Assembly: GCF_013004105.1 (NCBI RefSeq)
Contig: NZ_CP053085.1
Location: 1,178,001 to 1,242,000, forward strand
DNA: 64,000 nt
Direction of reading: 5' to 3'
Source of the DNA: Gemmatimonas groenlandica
GTDB lineage: Bacteria > Gemmatimonadota > Gemmatimonadetes > Gemmatimonadales > Gemmatimonadaceae
Under the pieces are notes generated by a model that was not told the origin of the DNA, did no database searches, and saw only the letters and a list, made by a program, of their open reading frames with translations. Position numbers and translations under genes: made by a program. Numbering within the stretch: the stretch's first letter is position 1; each line of letters starts with the position of its first letter. Positions 9,069-17,112 of this stretch are shown here, one piece after another.

Positions 9069-10102
9069 GTACCGTGCCGTCATTCGACGATGCGGCCGGC
9101 GCGTTCCTCCGATCCGTGCATGAACGGGCGGCGGCCGCTCCGCGTACGATTCTCTTCCCGGAAGCCACCGACATTCGGACGGTCGAAGCGGTGATCGCGC
9201 TCGGCAAGCTCGGATCGGTGGTGCCGGTGCTGGTGCGCCGCAACGATGCGCCGACCGGTGTCGTACCGTCGCGCAGCGTCGAGATGATCGATCCGCTCAC
9301 GGATCCGCGCACGCCGCGTGTGGTCGAGCATCTGCTGGCGCGTCGCGGGGCGAAGGGACTGAGCCGCGAGGATGCCGAGCGGCTGGCGCGCGATCCACTC
9401 TACTTCGCCGATTCGCTGGTCGCGCTGGGCGAGGCCGACGGATGCGTCGCCGGGGCGGTGCACACGACCGCCGATGTCCTGCGCGCGGCCATCTGGACGA
9501 TCGGCGCCGCGCCGGGGGTACGGACGGTGTCGTCGTCGTTTTATCTGATCGTGCCCCCCTTCCGTGGGAGCGAGACGGAGGTGCTCACGTTCACGGACTG
9601 CGCCGTCATTCCCGATCCGACGGCCCGACAGCTGGCGGACATCGCGATTGCGGCCGCCGCCGATCGTCGCCGGATCGTCGGGGATGAGCCGCGCGTGGCA
9701 TTCCTCTCCTACAGCAGCATGGGCAGTGCCGACGGACCGACCGTGAGTAAGGTGCGCGAAGCAGTCTCGATCGTTCGAGCCGAGGCACCCGGCGTGATCG
9801 TTTCAGGAGAGCTTCAGGCCGATGCGGCGCTCCTGCCGGAGATCGCCCGTCGGAAGGCACCGGGCGAAGGCGCCGCGGGGACCGCGAACGTGCTGGTGTT
9901 CCCCTCACTCGACGCCGGCAACATCGCCTACAAGCTCGTGCAGCGCGTGGCGCATGGCACGGCGATCGGCCCGATCCTGCAGGGGCTGGCGCGCCCCTGC
10001 AGTGACTTGTCGCGGGGGGCCACTTCGCACGACATTGTTCATGTTGCGGCGATTACCGCGTTACAGGCTGGCAATCACGCTCGTTCCTCCACCGCTTCCT
10101 GA
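9065..10102 (+). CDS. pta: Phosphate acetyltransferase (phosphotransacetylase)
   Basis: 345 residues, the size of the short single-domain PTA/PTB family. The sequence shows TILFPEATDIRT near the N terminus, DGCVAGAVHTTADVLRAA in the middle, and the C-terminal NVLVFPSLDAGNIAYKLVQR, all typical of phosphotransacetylase. It interconverts acetyl-CoA and acetyl phosphate. No acetate kinase gene is adjacent in this window. The ATG overlaps the coaD stop. A related phosphate butyryltransferase activity cannot be fully excluded, but the LVFPSLDAGNIAYK motif favours Pta. Confidence 0.9.
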   Translation: MSTVPSFDDAAGAFLRSVHERAAAAPRTILFPEATDIRTVEAVIALGKLGSVVPVLVRRNDAPTGVVPSRSVEMIDPLTDPRTPRVVEHLLARRGAKGLSREDAERLARDPLYFADSLVALGEADGCVAGAVHTTADVLRAAIWTIGAAPGVRTVSSSFYLIVPPFRGSETEVLTFTDCAVIPDPTARQLADIAIAAAADRRRIVGDEPRVAFLSYSSMGSADGPTVSKVREAVSIVRAEAPGVIVSGELQADAALLPEIARRKAPGEGAAGTANVLVFPSLDAGNIAYKLVQRVAHGTAIGPILQGLARPCSDLSRGATSHDIVHVAAITALQAGNHARSSTAS

Positions 10103-10109
10103 GCGCCTC

Positions 10110-10442
10110 ATGAGCTTTATCCTGGATCGCAACGACGACGTGCTGCTGGTGGATGTGGAGGGGCAGCTCGTGGTGACGAATCGTCAGGAGTTCAAGCAGG
10201 CGATTCTCGACGCGGTCGAGCAAGGCGCCCGCACGGTCGTCATAGACTTCGCCCGGTCGGGCTACATCGATAGCTCAGGCTTGGGCGCGCTGGTCTCACT
10301 GAGCAAGCGCGTTCGCGATGCGGGCGGCGACTTGCGGCTTGCGGGACTCAATGAGGATCTGCGCACGCTCTTCGAGCTGACCCGCCTCGACCAGCTTTTC
10401 CCGCTCTACGCGACTCGGGCCGACGCGCTCGCGGCGCGCTGA
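10110..10442 (+). CDS. STAS-domain anti-sigma-factor antagonist
   Basis: 110 residues forming a single STAS domain of the SpoIIAA/RsbV type. The segment VIDFARSGYIDSSGLGAL carries the conserved Ser that the partner kinase phosphorylates. When unphosphorylated, such proteins sequester an anti-sigma kinase and free its target. The next two genes encode an HATPase kinase-like protein and a PP2C-type phosphatase, exactly the other two parts of a partner-switching module. It starts seven bases after pta. Confidence 0.88.
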   Translation: MSFILDRNDDVLLVDVEGQLVVTNRQEFKQAILDAVEQGARTVVIDFARSGYIDSSGLGALVSLSKRVRDAGGDLRLAGLNEDLRTLFELTRLDQLFPLYATRADALAAR

Positions 10443-10446
10443 CCGC

Positions 10447-10959
10447 GTGGCGACGCGCCTCACGTCGCGGTCAGTCGGGGGCGCGACGGTCCCCATGACC
10501 GGCCCCTCTGCGCCGCGGCCCGTGGTGGAGTCTCCGACGCCAGCGAGCCGGCGATGGACGGTCGCGTCGGATCTCACCTTGATCGAGCCGGTCGTCGAGA
10601 CGATCGTCGCGCTCTGCGTGGCCGCAGGATTTTCCGCGCGTCACTGTAATCTCAACGTGCCGGTGGCTGTCACCGAAGCGATGGCCAATGCGATGCTGCG
10701 CGGCAACGGCAGCGAGCGGTCGCGAACGGTGCAGGTGAGCGTTGAGGTCGACGGGCATTCGCTGCAAGTGGACGTTACCGATGAGGGTGTGGGATTCGAC
10801 CTGTCGTCACTGCAGCAGAGCCCCGATGAGGCCGACTGGTTCGAGCGCGAGGATGGCCGCGGTGTTTTTCTCATGCGGAAGTTGATGGATCGCGTGGAGA
10901 GCTCCGGGCCCCACGCCGAGACCGGGCATTGCATCCGCCTGATTCTCCATCGGACATGA
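10447..10959 (+). CDS. Anti-sigma-factor-type serine kinase (HATPase, RsbW/SpoIIAB-like)
   Basis: 170 residues. After a variable 35-residue N terminus comes a GHKL ATPase fold with an N-box (VTEAMANAMLRG), G1 box (DEGVGFDL) and G2 box (GRGVFLMRKLMDRV). This is typical of HATPase_c_2 kinases that phosphorylate STAS antagonists or bind sigma factors. No sigma factor gene is adjacent, so its target is unknown. GTG 10447 is the longest start; ATG 10495 is an alternative that removes the atypical leader. The end overlaps the phosphatase gene (ATGA). Confidence 0.82.
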   Translation: MATRLTSRSVGGATVPMTGPSAPRPVVESPTPASRRWTVASDLTLIEPVVETIVALCVAAGFSARHCNLNVPVAVTEAMANAMLRGNGSERSRTVQVSVEVDGHSLQVDVTDEGVGFDLSSLQQSPDEADWFEREDGRGVFLMRKLMDRVESSGPHAETGHCIRLILHRT

Positions 10960-12611
10960 TCGAGGTCGCTGCGCTCCTGGCCGCGTTTCTCGAGGCCACC
11001 GGACGCGAGGCGGCCATTTGGGAACGACGCGAAGGCGAGGCACCGGCGCTGATCGGGGCATCGTCGTCGACCTTCGCGGCTCGTAGTGAACCGGGCGTAG
11101 GGGCGTGGGATGCGATCGCGTGGGCGCAGTCGCACGGGCTGCATGCACAGCTGGTGACAGCGGGCGAGAGCGTCGGCTGGCTTTTCGTGGAGAAGGGCAA
11201 CTCGCCCGAGGCGGAGCGATTGCTGGCGCGTCTTGTGCCTCAGGTGCGCCGACTCACGCGCGAGCGTGACGGTGCCACCGGTGAGCTGGTGGAGCGCTAC
11301 GAAGAGATCAGTCTGCTGTACGCGATTGGTGAACTGCTGGGTGGCACGACGTCGGTGGAGAATGTCGCCGATACGTTGCTTCGCGAGCTGGCGGTGACGG
11401 TCGGCGCCACGCGCGCGGTATTCCTGCAGAGCAATCGCGACACCGGCACACTCGTGCCGATCGCCACGCTCGGCCTCGACGACGTGGAGTATCCCACCAT
11501 CTCGTTCGATGACGTCGGCCATATCGCAGTGACGGCGTACCGCAGCGCCGGTGCGATCACCGAAGAGGGCACGGCGGCGCGTGCGTCCGATCCCGTGCTC
11601 ACGGCGCGCGGTGGCGCCTTGATGGCCGTGGCGATCACGCGCCCCAGTACGGGAGTCGGCATCACCGGCACACATCAGGTGCCCGTGCGTCGGGGACATG
11701 TCGTCGACCCGCGCACGCCCGTCCCACTCGGAGTGCTCGTGATGGGTGGACGGGCCAACGGGCAGCCGTTCAGCGCCGGCGATCGCAAGCTCGCGGTTGC
11801 GGTTGGCACGCAGATCGGCACCGCCATGCACAACGCGTCGCTCGTGCGCGCGGCCGTCGAACGCCAGCAACTCGTTCGGGAAATGCGGCTGGCGCACGAT
11901 CTGCAACTCAAGTTGCTCCCCAAGCCAGCGGTCGTTGGCCCGGAAGCCCGTGCGGCGGCCAGATTGGTGCCCGCGGAGAGCGTCGGTGGCGATTTCTTCC
12001 TGTTGGCGCGGCTCGATCGAGATCGCACGGGTGTGCTGATCGGCGATGTCTCCGGACACGGCTATCAGTCGGCGCTCGTGATGGCGCTGGCCCTCAGTGC
12101 GGCCGCGATTCACGTACAGGCCGCTTTCGATCCGTCAATTGCGCTGGATGCCGTACGGCGGTCGCTCGACGACGAACTGACGTCCACCGAGATGTCGATC
12201 ACGATGTGTTATGCCGTGATCGACACGCGGGCTGGTGAGGTGCGCTTCGCCAACGCCGGTCATCCGCATGCGTTTCGCGTCGGCGCCGACGGGCAATGTG
12301 TGCGTCTGACCGCGGTGGTGCCGCCCATCGGTTTCAGTGACGCCCCCATCGAGGAGTGCGTGATGTCGTGGCGTCGTGGCGATCGGCTGGTGCTGTTCAC
12401 GGACGGCATCACCGATGCACGTGATGCGCTCGATCGGCGGCTCGGTGAGGACGCCGTGCTCGACATGCTCGCCACAATGACGCATGGCGAATCGCCAGAC
12501 GCCATGCTCGACGCGTTGTTCGCGCAGGTAGAATCACATACACGCCGTACTGCGCTGCGCGACGATCTCGCCGCCGTCATCGTGGATCGTCCATTCGAGG
12601 AACGCTCGTGA
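10956..12611 (+). CDS. GAF-domain SpoIIE/PP2C-type serine phosphatase
   Basis: 551 residues. A sensor region with a GAF-like domain (about 110-285, including GELLGGTTSVENVADTLL) precedes a PP2C/SpoIIE phosphatase domain (about 305-548) with VGGDFF, GDVSGHG and the terminal DDLAAVIVDR metal-binding Asp residues. Such RsbU/P-like phosphatases dephosphorylate STAS antagonists and so release the sigma or effector protein. No membrane segments are evident, so signal sensing is probably cytoplasmic. It overlaps the kinase gene upstream and rsmA downstream by four bases each. Confidence 0.88.
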   Translation: MIEVAALLAAFLEATGREAAIWERREGEAPALIGASSSTFAARSEPGVGAWDAIAWAQSHGLHAQLVTAGESVGWLFVEKGNSPEAERLLARLVPQVRRLTRERDGATGELVERYEEISLLYAIGELLGGTTSVENVADTLLRELAVTVGATRAVFLQSNRDTGTLVPIATLGLDDVEYPTISFDDVGHIAVTAYRSAGAITEEGTAARASDPVLTARGGALMAVAITRPSTGVGITGTHQVPVRRGHVVDPRTPVPLGVLVMGGRANGQPFSAGDRKLAVAVGTQIGTAMHNASLVRAAVERQQLVREMRLAHDLQLKLLPKPAVVGPEARAAARLVPAESVGGDFFLLARLDRDRTGVLIGDVSGHGYQSALVMALALSAAAIHVQAAFDPSIALDAVRRSLDDELTSTEMSITMCYAVIDTRAGEVRFANAGHPHAFRVGADGQCVRLTAVVPPIGFSDAPIEECVMSWRRGDRLVLFTDGITDARDALDRRLGEDAVLDMLATMTHGESPDAMLDALFAQVESHTRRTALRDDLAAVIVDRPFEERS

Positions 12612-13477
12612 GTCAGAAACATGGATTTGGAACGCGCGGCACACGGCCTCCGCGTCCTGAAGGTGCGCTGCCCGCCGCGCGGAAACGGTTCGGGCAGCAC
12701 TTCCTCAAGGACGCGCGCGTGCTCGACAGCATCGTGGACGCCCTCGGACCACTCGAAGGGCGTACGGTCGTCGAGATCGGGCCGGGCCGCGGCGCGCTGA
12801 CCGATCGTCTCGTCGAGCGCGCGGGCAGGGTCATTGCCATCGAACTCGATCGCGATCTCGTGCAGCACCTGCGGACGCGCTATGCCGACATGCCGCACGT
12901 CGAGATCGTAGAAGCCGATGTGTTGACCGTCTCCTTGCCGACGCTCGCGGGCGGACCGTATGTGCTGGTTGGCAACGTGCCGTATTACATCACGACGCCG
13001 ATCATCTTCCACGCGCTCGAACTGCCGCGCCCAGAGGTGGCCGTGTATCTGGTGCAGAAGGAAGTGGCCGAGCGCATGGCGGCACCGCCGGGTGATAAGA
13101 CCTATGGCGCGCTGAGCGTGAATCTGCAGGCGGTGGTCGACGTGGCGATGGTGCGAAAAGTGCCGCCGTCTGCGTTCAACCCGCCGCCGACCGTCGATTC
13201 CGCGGTGGTGCGTGTCACGCCGCGCGCCGTGCCGTCGGTGGAGGCCGAGATCGAAGAGAAGTTTCGCAGCTTCGTGCTGGCGGCCTTCGGACTGCGCCGC
13301 AAGCAACTCATCCGCGTGGTGCGCACGGTCGCGTCCCTTGATGCCGAACGCGCGGCGACGGTACTGCAGGAAGCGGGTCTGCCGAACGACGTGCGACCGG
13401 AAACGCTCACGCCGGCGGACTTCGCTCGGCTCGTGCGGGTGCTTACGCCGCGCCCTGACTCGCCAGCGAGTTCGTAA
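12608..13477 (+). CDS. rsmA: 16S rRNA (adenine1518/1519-N6)-dimethyltransferase
   Basis: 289 residues. RKRFGQHFLKD begins the catalytic domain after a 25-residue basic leader. VVEIGPGRGALT is the SAM-binding motif I and VGNVPYYITTPI is the NLPY-type catalytic motif (here NVPY). A helical C-terminal RNA-binding domain follows. KsgA/RsmA dimethylates two adjacent adenines in helix 45 of 16S rRNA late in small-subunit assembly. The GTG start is coupled to the phosphatase stop. Its 3' end overlaps the convergent rex gene by 35 bases. Confidence 0.94.
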   Translation: MSQKHGFGTRGTRPPRPEGALPAARKRFGQHFLKDARVLDSIVDALGPLEGRTVVEIGPGRGALTDRLVERAGRVIAIELDRDLVQHLRTRYADMPHVEIVEADVLTVSLPTLAGGPYVLVGNVPYYITTPIIFHALELPRPEVAVYLVQKEVAERMAAPPGDKTYGALSVNLQAVVDVAMVRKVPPSAFNPPPTVDSAVVRVTPRAVPSVEAEIEEKFRSFVLAAFGLRRKQLIRVVRTVASLDAERAATVLQEAGLPNDVRPETLTPADFARLVRVLTPRPDSPASS

Positions 13478-14084
13478 GGGCGAACGACAGCCCTTCCAGC
13501 TCCATCGCCATATTCACCGACTTCAGTGACACATGCGGCGGCACGGTGATCTGGGCCGGCGCGAAATTCAGAATGGCGCGGATGCCGGCGGCGACCAGAC
13601 GATCGACCACATCCTGCGCGTCGTCCGACGGAATCGCGAGCACGGCAATGGGGGCCTCTTCCCGCTGAATGTCCCGCGCGAGGTCGGCCATGTCGTGCAC
13701 GATCGCTTCACCCCACGGCTTCCCGATCTTGGTGGGGTCGTTGTCGTACACGCCCACGATCTTGAAGCCACGCTGGCGAAAGCCACGGTAATTGGCCAGA
13801 GCCGCGCCGATCTTGCCGGCGCCGACGATGACGACTTTCCACTCGCGCTCGAGGCCGAGGATTTCCCGAAGGTGCGCCGTCAGTTCATGGACGGGGTAGC
13901 CCAACCCGCGCTTGCCGAACGACCCGAAGAACGACAGGTCCTTTCGAACCTGGGCCGGGGTCGTCCCGCAGAGATGTGCCAGTTCGTCACTGGAGGCCGT
14001 TTGCTGGCCCTGAGTGTCGAGATCTTCGAGGTACCGCAGGTACATCGAGAGGCGTCGGACGGTCGAATCGGCGATGCGTTTCAC
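13443..14084 (-). CDS. rex: Redox-sensing transcriptional repressor Rex
   Basis: 213 residues. The N-terminal winged helix (about 1-80) holds the TPAQVRKDLSFFGSFGKRGLGY motif typical of Rex. A Rossmann domain follows with VIVGAGKIGAALANYRGF for NAD(H). Rex represses fermentative or respiratory genes when NADH/NAD+ is low and releases DNA when NADH binds. The start is GTG at 14084-14082. A perfect Rex operator lies 16 bases upstream, so autoregulation is very likely. It is the only - strand gene in the first 31 kb, and its tail overlaps rsmA. Confidence 0.95.
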   Translation of the reverse strand: MKRIADSTVRRLSMYLRYLEDLDTQGQQTASSDELAHLCGTTPAQVRKDLSFFGSFGKRGLGYPVHELTAHLREILGLEREWKVVIVGAGKIGAALANYRGFRQRGFKIVGVYDNDPTKIGKPWGEAIVHDMADLARDIQREEAPIAVLAIPSDDAQDVVDRLVAAGIRAILNFAPAQITVPPHVSLKSVNMAMELEGLSFALTNSLASQGAA

Positions 14085-14099
14085 GGCAGAGTCGGTGGC

Positions 14100-14117
14100 T
14101 TGTGAAATTCTTCACAA
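14100..14117. promoter_or_regulatory. Rex operator (Rex box)
   Basis: TTGTGAAATTCTTCACAA is a perfect inverted repeat (7-base arms, 4-base spacer) identical to the Rex consensus TTGTGAANNNNTTCACAA. It sits between the divergent rex (start 14084) and exonuclease (start 14179) genes. It probably overlaps the rex core promoter and may also affect the divergent gene. Confidence 0.88.
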
Positions 14118-14165
14118 AGTTAGACAGCCCGCGCACGATTTACCAGCGGGGCGGCGTCCGCTCGC

Positions 14166-14171
14166 TATCTT
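14166..14171 (+). promoter_or_regulatory. Candidate -10 element of a leaderless promoter
   Basis: TATCTT lies seven bases before the ATG of the exonuclease gene, so transcription would start at or next to the A of ATG. Similar TAnCTT elements precede the starts at 45277 and 57999. No clear -35 is seen. Confidence 0.35.
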
Positions 14172-14178
14172 CCGCCAT

Positions 14179-15099
14179 ATGTCTCGCCCCACGACGCTCT
14201 CGGCGCGCGCCGCTCAGCGATTGGCGTCCGGTCCCCTCGACCCCGTCACGCTGATGTGCGACGTCTGCAAGGTCGATCGCCTGCAGGCCGACGCCGCCGA
14301 ACGCATGGCCGTCGCGCTACTCTCCAGCCACCCTGAGTTCGTCCGACTGCCCAGCGGGCATTGGGCGCTGGCGGCGACACCGGCGTCGGCGTCCGCTGTG
14401 TCGACCGGCCCCGGGCGCGACGACATCGGCTCCGAGAGCGCGCCGTCCGGCTCACTCCTCGATGTGAACTTCGCCGTCGTCGACGTGGAAACCACCGGGA
14501 CGAGCCCCATCGCTGGCGACAAGATCACGGAGATCGCGATCGCGCAGGTGCGCGGTGGTGCGGTCGTCGACGTCTACGCGCAACTGGTCAATCCGCAGCG
14601 TCCGATTCCGCCGTACATCACGCAGCTCACGCGGATTTCGTGGGAGATGGTGCGCGACCAGCCCACGTTTCGCGAGATCGCGCCCGCGGTGGTGGAACGG
14701 CTCGCCGGCCACGTCTTCACGGCCCACAACGCGGCCTTTGACTGGCGCTTCGTCGGCGAAGAACTCGACCGCGGCATCGGTCATCTGCTGGCCGGCCCGA
14801 AGCTCTGCACGGTGCGGCTGGCGCGCGTCCTGCTGCCTTCGCTGCCGCGTAAGTCGCTCGACCACGTGACGCGCTACTTTGGCATCGAAATCGAAGCGAG
14901 GCACCGGGCCGAGGGCGACGCCGTCGCGACGGCGCAGGCGCTCGTCCGGATGCTGCGCATCGCGGCAGACGAAGGCGTCGACTCCTGGCCCGCGCTCGAG
15001 CGCCTGTTGTCCACACCCACGGCCAAGCGTCGACTCACCGCGAGCGATCGCCGCCGTCGCGCGTTCCCGCTTCCTGCTTCCGAGGATTACATCGCGTGA
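14179..15099 (+). CDS. DEDDh-family 3'-5' exonuclease (DnaQ/PolC epsilon-like)
   Basis: 306 residues. An N-terminal ~95-residue region resembling a small winged-helix domain is followed by an exonuclease domain with Exo I FAVVDVETTGTSP, Exo II TAHNAAFDWRF and Exo III HRAEGDAVATAQAL. These supply the Asp-Glu-Asp-Asp metal ligands and the catalytic His. It could be a proofreading epsilon-like subunit or a stand-alone repair nuclease; there is no polymerase domain. The gene is divergent from rex and shares the intergenic Rex box. No Shine-Dalgarno is seen, consistent with a leaderless start. It is coupled to the next gene by GTGA. Confidence 0.85.
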   Translation: MSRPTTLSARAAQRLASGPLDPVTLMCDVCKVDRLQADAAERMAVALLSSHPEFVRLPSGHWALAATPASASAVSTGPGRDDIGSESAPSGSLLDVNFAVVDVETTGTSPIAGDKITEIAIAQVRGGAVVDVYAQLVNPQRPIPPYITQLTRISWEMVRDQPTFREIAPAVVERLAGHVFTAHNAAFDWRFVGEELDRGIGHLLAGPKLCTVRLARVLLPSLPRKSLDHVTRYFGIEIEARHRAEGDAVATAQALVRMLRIAADEGVDSWPALERLLSTPTAKRRLTASDRRRRAFPLPASEDYIA

Positions 15100-15971
15100 G
15101 TTTCCCGCATCCGTTGCTCGACACCCGTACGCTTGGTCGCTGGCGTATCCACGCCATTCAGGCCGGCGGCCAGCAACTCGACGGCGGCGCCATGTTCGGC
15201 GTCGTCCCCAAGACGCTTTGGGAGCGTCGCCTGGCGTCCGACGCCAAGAACCGCATTCCGCTCGGCATGCGCTGTCTGCTGGTGGAGCACGATGACGGTT
15301 TGGTGCTGATCGACACCGGGCTGGGCAACAAGGAGAATCCGAAGTTCCACGAGATCTACGGCGTTGAGAACGACGGCACCGAAGGACGCACGGCCCTGGA
15401 GGATGGGATCCGGGAGGCGGGGTTCACGCCGGACGACGTGCGGCTCGTGATCAATACGCACCTCCATTTTGACCATGCCGGCGGCAACACCTGGCGGAAT
15501 CCCGCCGGTGACGTGCAGTCGACGTTCCCCAACGCGCGATTCGTCGTCCAGGCCGGCGAGCGTGCCTACGCCGAGCATCCAAACGAGCGGACCTCCGCCA
15601 GCTATTTCCCGGCCAACTGGGCGTCGATCGTGGCGGCCGACCGATTTGACTTCATCACGGGCGATCGCGAGATCGTTCCCGGCATTTCGGTACGTCTGAC
15701 GCCGGGGCACACGCCGCATCATCAAAGTGTCATCCTGCAGTCCGGCGGCGAGACGGCGTGCTTTCTGGGCGACGTCGTTCCCACCTCGCACCACCTGCCG
15801 CTCCCTTGGATCATGGGGTACGATGTGGAGCCGTTGGTCACGCTCGAGTCCAAGCGGGCCTTGTTGGCCGACGCCCTGCGCGACGACTGGCTCCTGATCT
15901 TCGAGCACGACGCGTCGGTGGGATTCGGACGGGTGATGCACGACGGCAAGAGCTACCAGCTGGCGGAGTGA
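15096..15971 (+). CDS. Metallo-beta-lactamase-fold metal-dependent hydrolase
   Basis: 291 residues. The zinc-binding motif THLHFDHAGG (His122, His124, Asp126, His127), a later TPGHTPHHQ and FLGDVVPTSHH supply the usual MBL metal ligands. VLIDTGLGNKE is the typical second strand. The general layout resembles quorum-quenching lactonase or glyoxalase-II-like enzymes, but no substrate can be assigned. There is no signal peptide, so it is cytoplasmic. The GTG start overlaps the exonuclease stop. A 348-base gene-free stretch follows before infC. Confidence 0.82.
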   Translation: MSFPHPLLDTRTLGRWRIHAIQAGGQQLDGGAMFGVVPKTLWERRLASDAKNRIPLGMRCLLVEHDDGLVLIDTGLGNKENPKFHEIYGVENDGTEGRTALEDGIREAGFTPDDVRLVINTHLHFDHAGGNTWRNPAGDVQSTFPNARFVVQAGERAYAEHPNERTSASYFPANWASIVAADRFDFITGDREIVPGISVRLTPGHTPHHQSVILQSGGETACFLGDVVPTSHHLPLPWIMGYDVEPLVTLESKRALLADALRDDWLLIFEHDASVGFGRVMHDGKSYQLAE

Positions 15972-16019
15972 GTTCGGACTGAATCCAGGGTGAATCGCGT
16001 GCGGAACCGGCGGTGCCCC

Positions 16020-16047
16020 TTGACGTTGTGCCGATGGTGTCTACGTT
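16020..16047 (+). promoter_or_regulatory. Promoter for the infC-rpmI-rplT operon
   Basis: TTGACG at 16020-16025 and TACGTT at 16042-16047, spacer 16 bases. The -10 region reads TCTACGTTTCTG, which recurs exactly in front of rpsA (53305-53316). This suggests a shared promoter type for translation genes. Confidence 0.5.
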
Positions 16048-16320
16048 TCTGAGGTTATCTCTGCCGTAGCAGCTATTCGGCAGGTTCGAACGTGGAAGCG
16101 ATTCCGTGTTCACAATTGAGAAGCGGGCCGGCAGCGACGCCGGTCCCACCCTTCGGCCCTCGCGTCAGGCTCAGCCCTGCGGAGGTGTGCTGCTGGAGTC
16201 GATCGACACCGTGTCTCTCGTTCGCGCCCGTATTGGGTGTCGGGCTGGGAGCTGCACGGTATGCGACGCGGACTCCTCCAGGGGTTCGCGTTTTCTGTTT
16301 CTTCTACTGGAGCACGGCCT
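16048..16320 (+). other. Long gene-free leader of infC
   Basis: About 270 bases lie between the predicted transcription start and infC. The stretch is GC-rich with several short inverted repeats but no convincing gene; an 82-codon open frame at 16106-16354 lacks any recognisable product. A long leader ahead of infC-rpmI-rplT is typical of L20 or IF3 feedback control, but I could not fold a known element. Confidence 0.35.
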
Positions 16321-16839
16321 ATTCAGGATTCGACGAAGCGTCCGCCACGGGTGAACCGGCAGATCCGGATCAGCCCCGTTCGCGTGATCGGCGCCGACGG
16401 AAGTCAGCTCGGTATCATGGAAGTCGACGTGGCGCTCGCCCAGGCAGTCGAGCAGGGGCTGGATCTCGTCGAAGTGGCGGCTGCGGCGCGGCCGCCCGTG
16501 GTCCGCATCATGGACTTCGGGAAGTTCAAGTTCGAGCAGGCCAAGCAGGCTCGGATCGCGAAGAAGAAACAGCACGTGATTCATCTGAAAGAGGTCAAGT
16601 ACCGGCCGGGCATCGATGATCACGACTTCGAGACGAAGACCCGCCACGCGCGGCGATTCCTCGAAGAGGGCAACAAAGTGAAGGTGACGCTGATGTTCCG
16701 TGGCCGACAGATCGCGCATCCTGAGCTTGGCAGACAGGTGGTCGATCGGGTGTCACAGGAACTGGCCGATCTTGCCAAGATCGAGAGCTCGCCGTCCATG
16801 GAAGGAAAATCGATGACGATGATTCTCGCGCCGAAGTAG
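16321..16839 (+). CDS. infC: Translation initiation factor IF-3
   Basis: 172 residues. The N domain has VNRQIRISPVRVI and LDLVEVAAAARPPVVRIMDF; the C domain has HLKEVKYRPGIDDHDFETK and the VKVTLMFRGRQ motif. IF-3 binds the 30S subunit, discriminates start codons and prevents premature 50S joining. I chose the rare ATT at 16321, with GGAG at 16309-16312 eight bases upstream. Non-canonical ATT starts are a hallmark of infC and allow IF-3 to repress its own translation. An upstream GTG at 16237 would add 28 atypical residues; GTG 16351 would truncate the N domain. Confidence 0.92.
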   Translation: MQDSTKRPPRVNRQIRISPVRVIGADGSQLGIMEVDVALAQAVEQGLDLVEVAAAARPPVVRIMDFGKFKFEQAKQARIAKKKQHVIHLKEVKYRPGIDDHDFETKTRHARRFLEEGNKVKVTLMFRGRQIAHPELGRQVVDRVSQELADLAKIESSPSMEGKSMTMILAPK

Positions 16840-16905
16840 TCAGCGCGTGATCGCATGCAGGGCCGCTTCCGCATCGGAGCGGTTGACCGTAGCCGTGAGC
16901 AGAAT

Positions 16906-17103
16906 ATGCCGAAGATGAAGACCCACAGCGGCGCCAAGAAGCGCTTCACCGTGACGGGATCGGGGAAGGTGCGGCGTCTGAAGGCCTACAAGAGCCACAT
17001 CCTGACCAAGAAGACGTCGAAGCGTAAGCGCAATCTCCGCCGTCCGACGATCGTCGCGACCAACGGCGAAGTGAAGCGTATCAAGCGTCTTATCCTGGCC
17101 TGA
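16906..17103 (+). CDS. rpmI: 50S ribosomal protein L35
   Basis: 65 residues starting [24 protein letters not shown], the canonical L35 sequence, and ending in a basic stretch with VKRIKRLI. L35 is a small structural protein of the large subunit. It lies in the conserved order infC-rpmI-rplT, 66 bases after infC and nine bases before rplT. I took ATG 16906 because it gives the family's N terminus; an in-frame ATG at 16855 would add 17 unrelated residues. Confidence 0.97.
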   Translation: MPKMKTHSGAKKRFTVTGSGKVRRLKAYKSHILTKKTSKRKRNLRRPTIVATNGEVKRIKRLILA

Positions 17104-17112
17104 GGACCTACT

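Noticed and set aside
16106-16354. 82-codon open frame in the infC leader
   Set aside because: No recognisable protein features, no good ribosome site, and it runs out of frame into infC; more likely leader sequence.
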